Positions 10,432 to 18,837 of a stretch of 22,322 nt of DNA are shown one piece after another. Numbering within the stretch: the stretch's first letter is position 1; every line of letters starts with the position of its first letter. The translations under genes were made by a program, and so were the position numbers. The DNA is taken from positions 1 to 22,322 of the forward strand of contig JACCUM010000243.1 in assembly GCA_013811805.1 (NCBI GenBank), read 5' to 3'. The notes under the pieces were generated by a model. The model had not been told where the DNA came from and searched no databases. It saw only the letters and a list, made by a program, of their open reading frames with translations. The stretch is from Geodermatophilaceae bacterium (GTDB taxonomy: Bacteria; Actinomycetota; Actinomycetes; Mycobacteriales; Geodermatophilaceae).

Positions 10432-11682
10432 TCAGAGCCGGCATTCGATCCGTCTGGCCCATGCGGGGCTGGGTGGAAGGGTGTGTTCGGGGCGGCCGAG
10501 GATGGCGGCTATGACTGCGCTGCCGGCGGGCGGCTGGTGGGGCCAAGGTGTGTGACCGTCGGTGAAGATGACGATGACGTCTGGGCGAGGGCGTAGGGCG
10601 GCAGCGGTGGTGAGGCCGGCGCGCATGTCGGTGCCGCCGCCGCCGGCCAACGCGGTGTCGCGGGCTTTTCGGACCCGGGTGACGGTCTGTACGGCGGCGT
10701 CGCAGGCCAGGACGGTGACCGAGGAGCCAGTGACGCCGAGACCGCGCAGGGCGCCGTCGACCTCGCCGAGGGCGCGGCCGAGTAGGTGGTCATCGACACT
10801 TCCGGAGGTGTCAATGATCAGGGCGACGTTGGGGACCGGCCGTCGGGTGCCGGGTAGCAGCACGTTGGGAACAGCGGATTGCCGCCGGGAGCGGCGGGTG
10901 TAGGTGTAGTGGGTGTTGCCATTGGTCCAGCCGATCGCCCGGCGGACCGCGGAGCCGAGCAGCGGCTGCCAGGCGATGGTGGGTTCGAGGATCTGTTGGG
11001 TCCAGCGCCAGGCGTCGCCGGATTCACTGCCACGGTCGGTGATCTGCTCGCGGTAGGCGATCGCGACGCTCCGGCGGATCTGGTTGGCGTCGTCCTTGCC
11101 GACCTGGGCCAGATCGAGGCCGGGCGGCAGTTCGTGACTGCGGGCCAGTCCGTCACAGCCACTGCCGCAGCCGGCTTCGACCGGTTGGTTGCGCGTGCTT
11201 TCGCCGTTGGATGCGGGCAGCTTGGACAGCGCGGCGAAGTACTGCTCGGCGGACAGGCCGGCAGGCAGAGCGAAGTCGGCGGCACGCGGCAGTTCGTCGG
11301 GGACGAGGTCGTCGGCGCGCAGGGTGGGCTCGAGGGCGGCGTCGCAGGCAGCATGCCACTGCCCCGCGGTGGTCGAGTCGACGCGCAGATCACGGGCACG
11401 GCCCGCGTGGTCGTGCAGCAGATGCCAGGTGAGATGGGCCAGCTCTGCGCCGATCGCCCGGATCGGCGCGGCCTCGAGCCAGTCGGTGTTGATGTAGACC
11501 CGCCACAGCTCGTCACAGGTCATCCTGGGTACCTCGCTGCTCGGCACGGTGACCACGGCGTACACGGCGTGCGCGAGGTAGGGCAGGTCGCGTGGCGCGT
11601 CAGGGCCGGGCTGACGGGCGGCAGAGACCAACCAGAGTTTTGCCGCGGCCAGCCGGTCGGCGTGGCTGGGGGGCGGGCTCAC
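10432..11682 (-). CDS. VWA-domain protein with DUF2201-like N-terminus
   Basis: The protein has 416 residues from GTG 11682, which overlaps the ATPase stop as GTGA. The C-terminal VWA-like domain (about 282-416) has a complete MIDAS metal site: DTSGS (291-295), the Thr in GGGGTD (351) and the Asp in FTDGH (375). The N-terminal 270 residues resemble the putative metallopeptidase region of DUF2201 proteins, with AHLTWHLLHDHAGR at about 82-95. The usual catalytic Glu of an HExxH motif is a Leu here (HLTWH), so peptidase activity is doubtful. A CGSGC cluster lies at 172-176. VWA proteins commonly act as partners of MoxR ATPases, and this one is translationally coupled to one. It is the last gene of the SOS-box operon. 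Confidence 0.88.
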   Translation of the reverse strand: MSPPPSHADRLAAAKLWLVSAARQPGPDAPRDLPYLAHAVYAVVTVPSSEVPRMTCDELWRVYINTDWLEAAPIRAIGAELAHLTWHLLHDHAGRARDLRVDSTTAGQWHAACDAALEPTLRADDLVPDELPRAADFALPAGLSAEQYFAALSKLPASNGESTRNQPVEAGCGSGCDGLARSHELPPGLDLAQVGKDDANQIRRSVAIAYREQITDRGSESGDAWRWTQQILEPTIAWQPLLGSAVRRAIGWTNGNTHYTYTRRSRRQSAVPNVLLPGTRRPVPNVALIIDTSGSVDDHLLGRALGEVDGALRGLGVTGSSVTVLACDAAVQTVTRVRKARDTALAGGGGTDMRAGLTTAAALRPRPDVIVIFTDGHTPWPHQPPAGSAVIAAILGRPEHTLPPSPAWARRIECRL

Positions 11683-12806
11683 GGGGTGAGCAGTCCGGCA
11701 AGGGCGAGGGCCGGGGCAAACACGGTGATGCAGGCCGGCAACGGCGTGTCGGCCGGCCGCATCCCGTTGCGCATCAGCGCCCGAGCGACCGGGACGGCGG
11801 GATCAATACCGGCGGCCTTCGCGGCGACCGCGCAGAGGGTCACCGCGTCGGTCCATCGCTGTGGGGTCGTTGTCCGACTGACGGCGGCCAGGATCGACTG
11901 CAGGATGACGTAGACCCGGTCGGGACGCACGCCGGTGAAGTCGAAGCCGTGCGGGTCGGCGAGCAGGGTTTCGGGGTCGGGCAGGTCCTGGGCGGCCGAC
12001 CAGGCCAGGAACTCGTGCGCGGTGACCTCTCCGATGCAGCCGTTGACCAGCAGCCGGAGCACCTCCTTCGGCGCGCCGATCGCGACGGCGAAGGCGGACA
12101 ACCGGGTGGCATAGTCCCAGGTTCGTGGCGTCGGAAAGGCCCGACCGCGGGCAGCGGCATCGGCTGGGATCGCACTGATCTGGCTCTCCCGGGCGCGCAG
12201 GAAGCCGGCGACCAGCACCCGTTGCTGAGCCTGCGCGGCGAACTGCTCGTCAGGGGTGGAGTAGACCGGCAGCGGCGGCCAGGCGCCGGTGATCAGGCAC
12301 TCGGCATAGACCTCCAAGGGCAGCGCCCAGTCCAGATGGACGAACCGGGATGCCGTCGGTGCGGCCAGCTCCCACCCCGAGGCAGCGACGTCGGCGGGAT
12401 TGGCAGCGGCGACGAAGGACACCGTGTCCGGCAGCTGAAGGGAACCGACCTGGAAGTGGGTCAACGGCCGCAGCGCCGCAGCCTGCAGAGCCGGACTCGC
12501 GGTACTGAACTCGTCAAAGAACGCGATCGACGGCCCGTCCACCGCGGCCAACCGGGTGGCCCAGCCCGGAGGGGCCAACGTCACCGACCCATCCGCCCCG
12601 ATCACCGGCAGCCCAGCGAAATCGCTGGGCTCGTAGTGACTGACGATCAGCGTCTCCACATGCCAGCCCTGCTGCGCGGCCGACTCCACCACGGCGGTCT
12701 TGCCCTCACCTGGGGCGCCCCACAGCAGCACCGGGATGCGGGCGCTGATGCAGATCCCCAGCGCCTGCAGGGTGTGCTCGTACTCCGTACGCGTGCTGAG
12801 GCTCAC
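11679..12806 (-). CDS. MoxR-type AAA+ ATPase
   Basis: GTG 12806 gives 375 residues and overlaps the upstream stop as GTGA; the frame continues upstream only as an improbable Arg-rich shadow. The AAA+ core shows Walker A GAPGEGKT (30-37), Walker B IAFFDEF (94-100), sensor 1 VAAANP (132-137) and an arginine-finger region PTASRFVHLDW (150-160). The order and spacing fit the MoxR/RavA branch. The C-terminal third carries a helical lid and extra helices with no named domain. MoxR ATPases remodel or insert metals into partner proteins, often with a VWA adaptor, and here the VWA gene follows at once. Its client is unknown; the upstream gene is the obvious candidate. Confidence 0.92.
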   Translation of the reverse strand: MSLSTRTEYEHTLQALGICISARIPVLLWGAPGEGKTAVVESAAQQGWHVETLIVSHYEPSDFAGLPVIGADGSVTLAPPGWATRLAAVDGPSIAFFDEFSTASPALQAAALRPLTHFQVGSLQLPDTVSFVAAANPADVAASGWELAAPTASRFVHLDWALPLEVYAECLITGAWPPLPVYSTPDEQFAAQAQQRVLVAGFLRARESQISAIPADAAARGRAFPTPRTWDYATRLSAFAVAIGAPKEVLRLLVNGCIGEVTAHEFLAWSAAQDLPDPETLLADPHGFDFTGVRPDRVYVILQSILAAVSRTTTPQRWTDAVTLCAVAAKAAGIDPAVPVARALMRNGMRPADTPLPACITVFAPALALAGLLTP

Positions 12807-14047
12807 CTGCAGGTCACCGGCCCGGCGCCGTGAGCCAGGGCGTCGGACAAGCTCACCTGGTCGCCGTTGATCATTCGCGCCGCCGCACGTGGGTCCGCGA
12901 TCCCCTCTGCCAGCACCGACAGCACCGCCGAACGGGTGCCGCACACGGCCAACAACAGGCCGAGCTGGGTACGGGTCGGGCCGGTCCAGGCACGACCGAC
13001 CCGGTCCCACAACCAGTCGACCGCCCCGACCGACGGCTCGAACCACGGGTCGGCACCGAGGCCGTCGACCAGCGCAATGTCCTCCAGACTCGGATGGCAG
13101 CCGGCGCGATGCCACGCCGCGAGAGTGGTGGCTGCGCTACAGAGGCTGCGCCGGGTGCGAGCCATCAGCCGGGCAACGTCGACGGGTGAGTACGCACCGT
13201 CGGCCAGTGTTGCGACCGCCTTTCGGGGCACTCCGGCGCGCAGCCACGCGGCGCGCGCATTGGGCTGCGTACGGTCCAACTCGGTCTCGGTCCAGCACAA
13301 CCAGACCGCGACATCCTCGTCCGGTACCGCCGCCAGGGTCTGGGCGACCCAAGCCATGTCGCGGCGGTGGGTGACCGCACCGAGGTAGAACCAGACCGGC
13401 ATCGGCGGCCCACCCGGCCAGAGCAACTCGTGCAGAGCGACGACGAGGTCTGGGTGCACGCCCGCGGCCCAGAGCAAGGACATCCCATCGTGTTCCCGTA
13501 CGGCGTGCTCGGCCTCCGGCGCGATGGGCGAAACATGGAAGCGAGTTCGGTGTACGTCCTCGATCACGCGCAGCCGTCGTTGCAGCTCGCGTGGTGGCAC
13601 CCCGTAGAGCTGAGCCACGTGAGCCGGATCGCGGGCGTGTTCGGCGGCTTCGGTCGCCGAGCGGAATCCAGTCGGGCGGCATTGGCAGCCCGGTGCCAAC
13701 ACGCGCAGCGTCCAACGTCCGACCTCGTTTCGGGTGAACTGCGGAAACACCCGCCGGGCATGCAGTTGGACCAACTCGCGCAGCGCCGGAACTTCCCGAT
13801 CGACGAGGTCGACACAGGAGAGGTAGCCGCCCATCGCCATCGCGATCCGCTCCAGAGCGAGTTCATGCGGGGTGCGCACCGACCAATCCGCCTCGATCCA
13901 CACCTCGTGTTTGCCGAGAGAGTCGCCCGTACGTGCCGTTCGGCAGCCAACCGAGGCCAGCAGCCGACCGCCGGGAGACGGCTCGAGGGGGGACAGGACG
14001 AAGGGGTCGTAGGTTGCCGGCGCCGATTCGGCCAGCGTATGCACCAT
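12803..14047 (-). CDS. Unknown protein leading the SOS-box MoxR/VWA operon
   Basis: The protein has 414 residues from ATG 14047. I do not recognise it. It is mostly helical and rich in Trp, Ala and Arg, with no signal peptide or membrane segment. A short motif, W-x-x-A-G-V/C followed by Pro within two residues, occurs three times (193-199, 268-274, 312-319), each inside a helix-turn-helix-like stretch, which suggests degenerate helical repeats in the C-terminal half. The N-terminal 110 residues look like a separate domain (HEVWIEADWSVRTPHELALERI). Cys121 and Cys123 (CQC) and a few other cysteines are scattered without a clear zinc pattern. Its stop overlaps the ATPase start by four bases, so the two proteins are probably made in fixed ratio. 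It may be the specificity subunit, client or effector of the system. Confidence 0.8.
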   Translation of the reverse strand: MVHTLAESAPATYDPFVLSPLEPSPGGRLLASVGCRTARTGDSLGKHEVWIEADWSVRTPHELALERIAMAMGGYLSCVDLVDREVPALRELVQLHARRVFPQFTRNEVGRWTLRVLAPGCQCRPTGFRSATEAAEHARDPAHVAQLYGVPPRELQRRLRVIEDVHRTRFHVSPIAPEAEHAVREHDGMSLLWAAGVHPDLVVALHELLWPGGPPMPVWFYLGAVTHRRDMAWVAQTLAAVPDEDVAVWLCWTETELDRTQPNARAAWLRAGVPRKAVATLADGAYSPVDVARLMARTRRSLCSAATTLAAWHRAGCHPSLEDIALVDGLGADPWFEPSVGAVDWLWDRVGRAWTGPTRTQLGLLLAVCGTRSAVLSVLAEGIADPRAAARMINGDQVSLSDALAHGAGPVTCR

Positions 14048-14063
14048 CCGGTACCAGCCTCTC

Positions 14064-14079
14064 TCGAACTGTTGTTCGA
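14064..14079 (-). promoter_or_regulatory. LexA (SOS) box
   Basis: TCGAACTGTTGTTCGA is a perfect TCGAAC-N4-GTTCGA palindrome, the LexA box known from mycobacteria and other actinobacteria. It ends 16 bases before ATG 14047 of the unknown-ATPase-VWA operon and lies just after the proposed -10 box, so LexA would block initiation. The forward operon begins 228 bases away on the other side and is less likely to be controlled. Confidence 0.85.
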
Positions 14080-14083
14080 AGGG

Positions 14084-14112
14084 ATAGCAACAGGTATGTC
14101 GCCGGGCCGCAA
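14084..14112 (-). promoter_or_regulatory. Candidate promoter of the SOS-box operon
   Basis: On the - strand, TTGCGG (14112-14107) and TGCTAT (14089-14084) are 17 bases apart. The start point would then fall inside the LexA box. The -10 box is a weak match, so support comes mainly from its place beside the operator. Confidence 0.4.
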
Positions 14113-14307
14113 CGGCTCGCGGCGTGTCGGAGCCAGATTTCTCCCTCGGGGTGAGATGGCGGTTCCTTCGGCTAGCCGCCCACTGACGCGACTCACAAGC
14201 AGGCTGTGGATGGGGCTGCCTGGCCGGTTGCGCAATGGTGGATCATCGCCTCGGCACGTACCGCGGAGGCGCGGTCACAGCGTGTGTGCGGTCAGGGGGG
14301 CGTCGTT

Positions 14308-15153
14308 GTGGTGCAATCATCTGGTACCGGACCTGGTACGGCCGGTCCGCCCGGTGCTCAGGGTCCCTCGATTGCCTCGCCAGCTCCTCGTCGGCTGCGG
14401 GCGCCCAGGTGGCTGAACTTCCGGCTGATCGCCGGGGTGCTGCTGGTCCTGGTCAGCGTGATCATCGGCGCCCGGGTGGTCACCGCAGCCGACACGTCGG
14501 ACCTGGTCTGGGCAGCCCAGGCCGATCTGGCCGCCGGCACGGTGCTCTCCGAGGGAGATCTCCGCGCAGTCTCGGTGCGCTTGGCCGACACCGGAAGTGC
14601 CTACCTGCTGAGCTCGGCCGATCCGATCGGGCGGGTGCTGAGCGGCCCAGTCGGCGCCGGCGAACTCCTACCTCGTTCGATCTTGGACGAGCCCTCGACG
14701 TTGGTCGACATCGCGCTACCGGTCGCGGCGGGGTACGTCCCGCCGAGCCTGCAGCGGGGGCAGCTCGTGGATGTCTACGCCCTGGATGCGACGCCGAGCG
14801 GGAATCAGCCGAGCGTCTCGAACGCTCCGGACCCGTCGGCCCAACCGGAGGACTCGCCGGCCTCTGATGTCGTCACCGTGGTCGTGCGGGCAGCCGTCGT
14901 ACAGCTCATCGCGGGTCGCGCCGACGGGGCGCTCTCGGTAGGCAGCTCCACAGTGCAGGTGGTCATCTCGGTGGATGCCGACCAGGCCGCAGGCATCTTC
15001 GCCGCAATCGCCGGCCGGGATCTGGCGCTGGCCGTACGGGCGTCGGTGTCCAGGCCGAATGGCGCAGACGAGGACGGGAACCAGCCGATCGAGGGCCCCA
15101 CACCGGCCACCCCCACACCCGCCGCGCCCACCCCTGCGACGCCGACCAACTGA
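14308..15153 (+). CDS. SAF-domain protein, CpaB/RcpC-like
   Basis: GTG 14308 follows AGGGGGG (14294-14300) by seven bases and gives 281 residues; an upstream in-frame ATG at 14206 has no such site. A Pro/Gly-rich cytoplasmic stretch (1-38) precedes one membrane helix (about 39-59). The SAF domain follows (VWAAQADLAAGTVLSEGDLRAV to VGAGELLPRSIL, about 66-130), then a CpaB-like region (IALPVAAGYVPPSLQRGQLVDVYA). The tail is a Pro/Thr repeat (PTPATPTPAAPTPATPTN). CpaB supports secretion of Flp/Tad pili by an unclear route, probably at the outer face of the membrane. No other pilus gene lies in this window except the CpaE-like gene that overlaps its stop by one base. Confidence 0.85.
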   Translation: MVQSSGTGPGTAGPPGAQGPSIASPAPRRLRAPRWLNFRLIAGVLLVLVSVIIGARVVTAADTSDLVWAAQADLAAGTVLSEGDLRAVSVRLADTGSAYLLSSADPIGRVLSGPVGAGELLPRSILDEPSTLVDIALPVAAGYVPPSLQRGQLVDVYALDATPSGNQPSVSNAPDPSAQPEDSPASDVVTVVVRAAVVQLIAGRADGALSVGSSTVQVVISVDADQAAGIFAAIAGRDLALAVRASVSRPNGADEDGNQPIEGPTPATPTPAAPTPATPTN

Positions 15154-16448
15154 TGGGCCTGCCCGTACTCACGGCCGTCACAGGTGCCACCTGGGAGGCC
15201 GATCTCGTCGGGGAGTTGGACCGTGCCGATCACGGCGTCACCGTGGTTCGTCGTTGCGTCGATCTGGCCGAGCTACTGGCGGCAGCGGCAAGTGGTACGG
15301 CACGGGCGGCGCTGCTGTCCGCGGAGCTGCGGCGCCTCGACCGGGACGCGGTCACCCGACTGCGAGCGGCCGGCATCGCCGTCGTCGGGCTGTTCGATCC
15401 CGGAGACCAGGTGGCAGAGACCCGACTTCGTGCACTCGGTGTCGGCCAGGTGCTGCCGGCCGATGCGGGCGCGGATCTGATCGCTGCGGCGCTGCGGGAT
15501 GCAGTAGGGGGATTGGGGGAGGCCTCGGTCAGGTTCGATCTGGGTGACCCAGGAGCGGCTCGGCCCCGGCTGGGTCTGCCGACCCCGGCGCCGGCCCAAC
15601 CCGTCGGCCGAGGACGAATTGTCGCTGTCTGGGGTCCGACTGGGTCTCCTGGACGGACGACGGTCGCAGTCAACCTGGCTGACGAAGCCGGCCGACTCGC
15701 AGTCCCGACGATGCTGATCGACGCAGACGTTTACGGCGGGGTCGTCGCCCAGTACCTCGGCCTGCTCGACGAGTCCCCTGGCGTCGCAGCTGCGGCGCGC
15801 TCGGCCACCGCCGGCACCTTGGATGCCGGGGCACTGGCCCGGATCGCCTGGGCTGTCTCCCCGAACCTGCGCGTGTTGACCGGCCTGTCCCGAGCCGACC
15901 GGTGGCCGGAGCTGCGCCCCAGCAGCATGACTGCGGTGCTCGAACGCTCCCGTGAACTGGCCGCAGTCGTGGTCCTCGACTGTGGCTTCTGTCTCGAACA
16001 GGACGAGGAACTCTCCTACGACACTGCCGCCCCCCGACGTAACGGCGCGACGCTGGCGCTGTTGGCTGCCGCCGATGTGGTGCTGTGCGTCAGCGGCGCA
16101 GACCCGGTCGCCTTGCAACGGACCGTCCGCGCGTTGGTCGAGCTTCGGGAAGCCCTGCCCGATGTCGCGCCGAGAGTGGTCGTGAACCGGACCCGCTCGG
16201 TCGTCGTACCGGGCGATGTCCACCGGGAGATCGCTGGTGCGCTCAACCGGTTCGCCGGCGTGCGGGACCCGGTCTTCTTGCCTCAGGACGCCAAGGCGAC
16301 CGACGCAGCGCTGGCGGCGGGTCGCACACTGGCCGAGGTGGCCAGCGGATCAGCGCTGCGGGCTGCGCTGCGCGACCTGGCCGGATCGCTGGCCGGTGTC
16401 TCGGCGCCCACCGGTCAGCGCGCTCGCCGCCGATCCAGGCAGGGCTGA
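15153..16448 (+). CDS. CpaE/TadZ-like P-loop protein with lysine-free Walker A
   Basis: The protein has 431 residues; ATG 15153 shares one base with the upstream stop (TGATG). Residues 1-115 resemble a degenerate receiver-like domain (TRLRAAGIAVVGLFDPGD). A MinD/ParA-type domain follows from about 155: GPTGSPGRTT (161-170), LIDADVYGG (188-196) and VVVLDCG in the Walker B region. In the usual deviant Walker A KGGxGKT both lysines are expected; here they read Thr and Arg. The nucleotide-sensing Asp of IDADVYG is kept. CpaE/TadZ proteins place pilus machinery at the cell pole. An Arg-rich tail ends the protein. It is co-transcribed with the CpaB-like gene. Confidence 0.85.
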   Translation: MGLPVLTAVTGATWEADLVGELDRADHGVTVVRRCVDLAELLAAAASGTARAALLSAELRRLDRDAVTRLRAAGIAVVGLFDPGDQVAETRLRALGVGQVLPADAGADLIAAALRDAVGGLGEASVRFDLGDPGAARPRLGLPTPAPAQPVGRGRIVAVWGPTGSPGRTTVAVNLADEAGRLAVPTMLIDADVYGGVVAQYLGLLDESPGVAAAARSATAGTLDAGALARIAWAVSPNLRVLTGLSRADRWPELRPSSMTAVLERSRELAAVVVLDCGFCLEQDEELSYDTAAPRRNGATLALLAAADVVLCVSGADPVALQRTVRALVELREALPDVAPRVVVNRTRSVVVPGDVHREIAGALNRFAGVRDPVFLPQDAKATDAALAAGRTLAEVASGSALRAALRDLAGSLAGVSAPTGQRARRRSRQG

Positions 16449-16478
16449 GGGACCGACGCGATCTGACACAGTGGTGAG

Positions 16479-17870
16479 ATGGTTGACCGGCTGTCTGCGC
16501 TCGACACGTCGTTCCTGTACCTCGAGGAACCGACCACTCCCATGCATGTGGGCGGGCTTGCCGTCTTCCAGAGTCCCCCGAGCGGATTCGATTCGGGTCG
16601 AGTCGTCGAGCTGGTCGAGCAACGCCTCGGCTTGGTACCGCGCTACCGCCAGATCGTGCGGTCCGTGCCCGGCCATCTGGCAAACCCGGTATGGGTTGAC
16701 GACCCCGACTTCGACATCGACTTCCATGTCCGGCGGTCCGGACTACCCAAACCCGGCTCGGATGCGCAGCTGCTGGAGTTGGTGGCCAGGTTGATGTCCC
16801 GGCCACTGGACCGGCATCGGCCGCTGTGGGAGCTCTACGTGGTCGACGGGCTGTCCGACGATCGGTTCGCGGTCATCAGCAAGACCCACCACGCGATGGT
16901 CGACGGGATCGGCGCCCTCGACATCGGCCAAGTGATCCTCGACGTGACGCCAGTGCCACGGGAGAGCTCCACCGAGGCATGGGCCCCGGTTCCGGAGCCG
17001 AACTCCGTCCAGTTGATCACTGATGCGGTCGGCGAATACCTCCAGCGTCCGTCCACTGTGGTCGATTCCGTCCGAGGCGGAATCGCGGATTTCAAGCACA
17101 CCGCGAACCGGGTGATCGACGCGGTTGGCGGACTGGCCGCCGCTGCCCGGATGGCCGCCCGTCAGGCACCGGACAGTCCGCTCAACGCTGTGATCGGTGC
17201 CCAGCGCCGGTTCGGGATCGCGCGTACGTCCCTGGACGACTACAAGCACGTGCGAAAGGCCCACGGCGGCACGGTCAATGATGTGGTGCTGGCGACCGTG
17301 GCGGGCGCCCTGCGGGAGTGGTTGCTGTACCGCGGTGAACCGGTCATTGCGAGTACCTCGGTGCGGGCGATGGTCCCGGTGTCAGTGCGTACGGCCGATC
17401 AAACCGCTTCGCCGGGCAACGAGGTCTCGTCCTACTTCGTGGACCTTCCGGTAGGCGAGCCCAATCCCAGGATGCGGCTGTCCCGGGTCACCTACGCGAT
17501 GCAGGGGCACAAGGAGGCCGGCCAGTCGATCGGCGCGACCGCGCTGGTGGCGCTGTCCGGATTCGCCCCGCCAACGTTGCACGCGCTCGGGGCCCGAGCG
17601 GCGAGTTCGTTGTCCCGCAGGCTGTTCAATGTCGTGGTCACGAACGTTCCGGGGCCGCAGTTCCCGCTCTATGGCGCCGGCGCCCGCATGCTCGAGGTGT
17701 TTCCCGTCGTACCGCTGGCCAAAGGCCAGGGAGTGTCGATCGGTCTGACGTCGTACGACGGCGGCGTCTACTACGGACTCAACGCCGATCGAGACTCGAT
17801 GTCCGATGTGGACATCCTGGCCGACCTCATCGAGCAGTCCCTTGCCGAGCTCTTGGACACCGTCCCCTGA
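16479..17870 (+). CDS. Wax ester synthase / diacylglycerol acyltransferase (WS/DGAT)
   Basis: The product has 463 residues, the standard length for this family. The start MVDRLSALDTSFLYLEEPTTPMHVG matches the conserved N-terminus. The catalytic motif HHAMVDG lies at 137-143 and PLWE at 115-118. Further family segments are GGTVNDVVLATVAGALREWL, MVPVSVRTADQ and NVVVTNVPGPQFPLYGAGA. The enzyme joins acyl-CoA to diacylglycerol or a long-chain alcohol, making triacylglycerol or wax ester at the inner membrane face or on lipid bodies. It begins 30 bases after the CpaE-like gene and 16 bases before a patatin gene, so storage and release of lipid may share one transcript. Confidence 0.95.
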   Translation: MVDRLSALDTSFLYLEEPTTPMHVGGLAVFQSPPSGFDSGRVVELVEQRLGLVPRYRQIVRSVPGHLANPVWVDDPDFDIDFHVRRSGLPKPGSDAQLLELVARLMSRPLDRHRPLWELYVVDGLSDDRFAVISKTHHAMVDGIGALDIGQVILDVTPVPRESSTEAWAPVPEPNSVQLITDAVGEYLQRPSTVVDSVRGGIADFKHTANRVIDAVGGLAAAARMAARQAPDSPLNAVIGAQRRFGIARTSLDDYKHVRKAHGGTVNDVVLATVAGALREWLLYRGEPVIASTSVRAMVPVSVRTADQTASPGNEVSSYFVDLPVGEPNPRMRLSRVTYAMQGHKEAGQSIGATALVALSGFAPPTLHALGARAASSLSRRLFNVVVTNVPGPQFPLYGAGARMLEVFPVVPLAKGQGVSIGLTSYDGGVYYGLNADRDSMSDVDILADLIEQSLAELLDTVP

Positions 17871-17886
17871 TGAACACCGTCTCCGG

Positions 17887-18837
17887 ATGACGCGTCGCGG
17901 CATAGTGTTCGGCGCCGGAGGGGTCCTCGGGTTCACCTGGTCGGTTGCGGCCTTGCATGCCTGGGAACAGGAAACCGGACTGGATGCCCGGGAGGCCGAC
18001 GTCCGGGTGGGCACCTCTGCCGGTTCGATCCTCGCGGCCATGCTGGGGCTCGGCGTCAGCACCGACACGATCTTGCGGCATCAATTGGGTACCTCACGCA
18101 AGGAGGATCGCAACGTCGACTGGGACTACGACGTCGACGGCGGGAGTACCCGGCCTCCGTTGCCTCGGCTCGGGGTGGGATCACCGGGTCTGCTGCTGTC
18201 GGTTCTCCAGCACCCAGGTCGCATCCCACCGCTGGCTGTGATGAGTGGCATGTTGCCCCGCGGCCAGGCCAGCCTCACTCCGCTGGAGCGAATGCTGGAC
18301 CGGCTGACCGACGGAGTCGAAGACTGGCCCGACCGGGACACCTGGATCGTTGCGATGGACTATCTGACCGGCAACCGGGAGGTCTTCGGTCGTCCTGGCT
18401 CGCTGCCCGCCCGGCTGAGTCAGGCCGTCCAGGCATCCTGTTCCATTCCTGGTTGGTATCACCCGGTGCGGATCGGCCGACACTCCTATGTGGACGGCGG
18501 AGCGCTGTCGAGTGCCAGCGTCGATCTGCTGGCCGGGGCCGGTCTCGACGAAGTGGTGGTTATTGCGCCGATGGTCTCGCGTCAGTACGACCGACCGCGC
18601 TCACCGATCGCGAAGCTCGAGCGGCGTTGGCGGCGGTTGACCAGCAAGCGGGTGTTGCGGGAGATCGCCGAAGTGCAGGCCACCGATACCCCGGTCCGGT
18701 TGCTCTGTCCCGGCCCGGCCGACCTGGCCGCCATGGGCGCGAATCTGATGGACCACCGGCGTCGCCGCAACGTCCTCGACGTTGCCTTGCTTAGTGCCGG
18801 TGAGCAACTGAGCGGCAGTGCCACGGGAAGCGGCTGA
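17887..18837 (+). CDS. Patatin-like phospholipase
   Basis: ATG 17887 gives 316 residues beginning just before the oxyanion motif GAGGVLG (9-15). The frame is open upstream to 17806, but that part overlaps the WS/DGAT gene and has no family match. The nucleophile motif is GTSAG (42-46, Ser44) and the partner motif VDGG (202-205, Asp203), together the patatin Ser-Asp dyad. Patatins release fatty acids from phospholipids or acylglycerols. An Arg-rich stretch (ERRWRRLTSKRV) near 250 could contact membrane phosphates. It has no signal peptide, so it should be cytosolic. Its neighbour makes storage lipid, so lipid turnover is a fair inference. Confidence 0.93.
   Translation: MTRRGIVFGAGGVLGFTWSVAALHAWEQETGLDAREADVRVGTSAGSILAAMLGLGVSTDTILRHQLGTSRKEDRNVDWDYDVDGGSTRPPLPRLGVGSPGLLLSVLQHPGRIPPLAVMSGMLPRGQASLTPLERMLDRLTDGVEDWPDRDTWIVAMDYLTGNREVFGRPGSLPARLSQAVQASCSIPGWYHPVRIGRHSYVDGGALSSASVDLLAGAGLDEVVVIAPMVSRQYDRPRSPIAKLERRWRRLTSKRVLREIAEVQATDTPVRLLCPGPADLAAMGANLMDHRRRRNVLDVALLSAGEQLSGSATGSG

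Noticed and set aside
10879..11913. + strand open frame of 344 codons across the VWA and ATPase genes
   Set aside because: The opposite strand carries clear VWA and AAA+ motifs with coupled starts, and the + strand protein has only Gly/Arg/Val-rich low-complexity sequence.
11592..12833. + strand open frame of 413 codons across the ATPase gene
   Set aside because: It is an Arg/Gly-rich shadow of the MoxR gene without any recognisable domain.
12807..13115. N-terminal extension of the MoxR frame
   Set aside because: It lies inside the upstream gene, is Arg/Gly-rich, and the GTGA overlap plus the conserved AAA+ start support GTG 12806.
17806..17886. Upstream extension of the patatin frame
   Set aside because: It overlaps the WS/DGAT gene in another frame and the family fold begins right after ATG 17887.
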